The translations under genes and the position numbers were made by a program. The notes beneath the pieces are model-generated. The model was not told the origin of the DNA. It was given only the letters and a program-made list of their open reading frames with translations, and searched no databases. Source: Hormiphora californensis (Eukaryota > Ctenophora > Tentaculata > Cydippida > Pleurobrachiidae). Taken from it: a stretch of 64,000 nucleotides of DNA. The stretch lies in the NCBI GenBank assembly GCA_020137815.1, contig CM035350.1, positions 8,191,545-8,255,544 on the forward strand, in the 5' to 3' direction. Positions 61,457-64,000 of this stretch are shown here, piece by piece; position 1 is the first letter of the stretch; every line of letters starts with the position of its first letter.

Positions 61457-63858
61457 CTATACCCCGAACCTACGAATTTTCCCGTCTCTTTTCCCCTTTT
61501 GAGAAACTTCAAGTCGCATACCCTTTTTTCTTTTCATTTTAATTTTACATTGTTTTTGGGCCCCCATATTGGTTCGAGTGAACTTTCCAGTGGAAAAACA
61601 TCCCACTCTACAAAATCCATCCGAAAATTTTTCGTGCTGAAACCCAAGTTTGATCACTAGGTCCATAGGGCCCTTGATCACCTTGTAAGGCCCGGGGGTC
61701 CACTCCCCGAAAGTTACGGGGGGGGGGGGGCTTGTCAGGGGTACATCCCCTACACAGCCCCCGGCCAAGACGTACGGTTCAAAGTGCTCAACAATGTTGT
61801 GGGTCAAGGTGGGACTGGAGATGAAGGTGTTGTTGAGGGAGGTCAGGTAGCTGGATGCGTCTGTTGGTGGGCCAACTATCGGGTGGTCTGTTGGGTCCGA
61901 GTAATGGCCGCTGTAGTAGCCCAGGTCAACTAGGGGGAGATGAGGAAATAGAAGTTGGCTATTGGCCATGACTGGGGAGGACTCTAACTGAACGGGTGGA
62001 AGGGGAAATATATGGGGTCAAAACTAGAACAACAACAAAAGCTAATCCTAATACTCACTAGGCGTGGAGCTGTAAGAGGTAGGCGGTGTTGAGTATTGGC
62101 TTGGATTCAGAGCCCCTGGATGTGTGTAGTCCATAGTGGCATACTCTGGCATAAGGTGGTTAGCTCCTCCAATAACTGACCCAATTGTGGGCATTACCGG
62201 CTCGTAGGTAGAGAATGCACTAGTTTCCTGCTCTGTTTTGGGTAGGGTGCTGCACAGCTGGTCGCACATGGGGAATATAGGATCATACATTCCAGGTAAC
62301 ACTGGTGTCCCGGGTTTCAGTCCTCGTTCTAGCATTAGCCCTGTGGGGAATAGAGGGTCTGTTAGATCAGAGGGTTTCTTCAACAGCTGGAGGCGATTTG
62401 GGGTCACTCAGGGGGATGGAGAGTGTCCGATGGCTCTCTCGGGTTTCCTGACAAAGTTTCGACCACGTGCTCTTCTTACCTGATTGGGCCTGTTCCAGAG
62501 CGCTTGGTTGGCCTATGTTCGCGTAACAGAATCCTCCCGGTGTGTTTTGTGTTCTGGGAGGTGTAATTCCGTAGGGTCTGGAATGGAGGAATGCCTCCGG
62601 GGAGATATTCTCAAAGGTGGCCTTCCTGAACAAATCGTTAAACTCAGAGTTTGGAGGGAAAGTAGTCTCAGATGATAGAATATTAGTTCGACGTTTCTTG
62701 TTGGACTCCATGTCCAGAGTCCGGGAACTGGGTCGCTTTTTCTTCTGGAGCTGCTGGTTCGCGTGGTACTGTGCAACAGATTAGGGGTGTTAGCTGGAAG
62801 AAACAAATGAAATCAGATAATAACTCTTACCCTAGAAATCCTACTATTTTATATTCACTCGAGTTGATTCAGTAAATCCTTGACACTAACCATGTGATTC
62901 CTAATGTCGTGGATGGTCGGATAGTACGCCCTATTGTTCTGATCCAGTATGGCTGAAAGCTCATCCTTGTTAGCTCCTAAACTAAACTCTCCCTCCACAA
63001 AACAGTGCAGGGACGTCTTGATCTGATTTACATCCTGAATTCCAGTACTAACGAGCTCGTAGATCTTATCTGAAAATGGGTTTATGTTGTTGGTTTGGTT
63101 TGGATATAATTGAACTGTAAATGTATTGCAATGCCATCCAATCTGAGGGATCCAGACCCCCATGTGGTATATTACCCCAGTCACACTGATTCAACTAACT
63201 TGGATATCCAGTAAAGCTATAGTCTACCTCTAGTAGATCCATTATACCCAGCTTACTATCTACCTATCATATATATCATTGCATTGACAGGTGCAAGTTA
63301 GCGTGATTGTTCCAGTCAGCGACCCCCCGTACATTCATCTCTATTGTTGTAACTATATCCAGTACCCCGCATCCACCCCGCAACTTTAAACCATCCTCGC
63401 CCAATACAAGATATAATCTACTTAAAACCTCGTTAACCCGGCCCTCACTTTTTGAAAAACATCTGCCGCTTCACGTCACCCAATCTGCAGCAGCTGTGTC
63501 GTCATTCTATCCTTTCCAGCTGCTGATCCAGCCCAATCCCTTATACCCAATCCCATATTTTATATCAACCCTATACTTCCATGGCAGTTGTCCATCAGGC
63601 ACTCCCAGTCATGTTACATCTGTTCTACCAATTATGCCCACTTTCAAAACACACAGCTCTGCAGTACATTTCAAACACATGGCTGCAGCTAACCGGATTA
63701 AGAGCTACCTGCTATAAGTGTAGAGATCAGTAGAGACTCTTACCGATGATGGCGGGATGTAGTTTCTGGCTCATACAGGCCTCCTCTCCCGATGTTGGAT
63801 GGAGCAGGTGGGCCTCGTCACAGGGGAGCTGAACATAAAACCGTTCCTTTCCTTGTAC
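61457..63858 (-). CDS. CARF/ALS2CR8-domain transcription factor, 3' part
   Basis: Minus-strand exons 63744-63858, 62891-63069, 62480-62768, 62059-62340 and about 61457-61929 join in consistent phase. Exons 1-2 encode ERFYVQLPCDE, then DKIYELVSTGIQDVNQIKTS and NNRAYYPTIHDIRNHM, which I recognise from memory as the calcium-responsive transcription factor (CARF) domain. The following exons are basic (KKKRP, NKKRRT) and then Pro/Ser/Thr/Tyr-rich (YSTPPTSYSSTPS), as in an activation region. The upstream part lies beyond 64000. The C-terminus is uncertain: the last frame passes a run of 13 C, where one base of error would change it, and the basic tail to 61457 may be intronic or untranslated. Confidence 0.6.
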
Positions 63859-64000
63859 CTGTAACATGAGGTACCATGGGTTAGTTGGAGGAGGGGTTTG
63901 GGGTTAGTTAGAAGTTGGATGCTGGGGTTTGGGGTCAGCTGTATTAGGGATGATCTAGAAGATAGGAAGGAGAACAATAATTGATTTGGGAATGATCTGA

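Noticed and set aside
63307-63717. 136-codon plus-strand frame near the right edge
   Set aside because: It lies antisense in a CARF-like intron, is compositionally ordinary, and has no domain or splice support.

Overview
This is nuclear DNA of an animal. Five conserved protein-coding genes with GT-AG introns can be read exon by exon, and their proteins resemble the vertebrate ones across their length. Compact genes, a cGMP-dependent protein kinase (PKG) with a leucine zipper, many pyrimidine microsatellites and many fold-back repeats suggest an early-branching metazoan. A sponge is my best guess; nothing in the window proves it.

Layout. 137-3757 (+): 3' end of an exportin-7 gene. 4182-5128: a long fold-back element. 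6413-9684 (+): complete LAMMER/CLK dual-specificity kinase. 12035-20501 (+): cytosolic-type malate dehydrogenase whose 6.7-kb second intron is packed with repeats (fold-backs, a nested short element, a 163-bp satellite, a 24-bp minisatellite). 20.9-28.9 kb: repeat island with a CR1-like LINE, itself interrupted by a second retrotransposon fragment, a truncated inverted copy of the LINE tail, miniature elements and a 36-bp minisatellite. 29208-32099 (+): GOLGA7/ERF4-type palmitoylation cofactor. 34253-41405 (-): PKG of 20 coding exons. 41.4-61.4 kb: mostly repeats, but with five further short ATG exons on the minus strand that fit as alternative first exons of the PKG gene. 61457-63858 (-): 3' part of a gene with a CARF/ALS2CR8-like domain, running off the right edge.

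The most interesting feature is the PKG locus. Including the proximal exon, six candidate first exons spread over about 14 kb (41.4, 43.4, 45.1, 48.6, 54.0 and 55.1 kb) each begin with ATG, encode a different short N-terminus, end in phase 1 with a final G, and are followed by a GT donor. All match the phase of the leucine-zipper exon at 40485-40661. One encodes MGC..S, a classic myristoylation/palmitoylation start. A seventh start lies inside the gene and would skip the zipper. The hinge between the cGMP-binding and kinase domains is encoded by four tandemly duplicated small exons, all multiples of three. Together this would be a combinatorial PKG locus choosing anchor, dimerisation and hinge length.

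The genes have no operon-like link; they are ordinary neighbours in transport (XPO7), splicing control (CLK), carbon metabolism (MDH), protein palmitoylation (GOLGA7), cGMP signalling (PKG) and transcription (CARF-like). All exon boundaries were inferred by reading frames, splice signals and remembered family alignments, with no transcript data.
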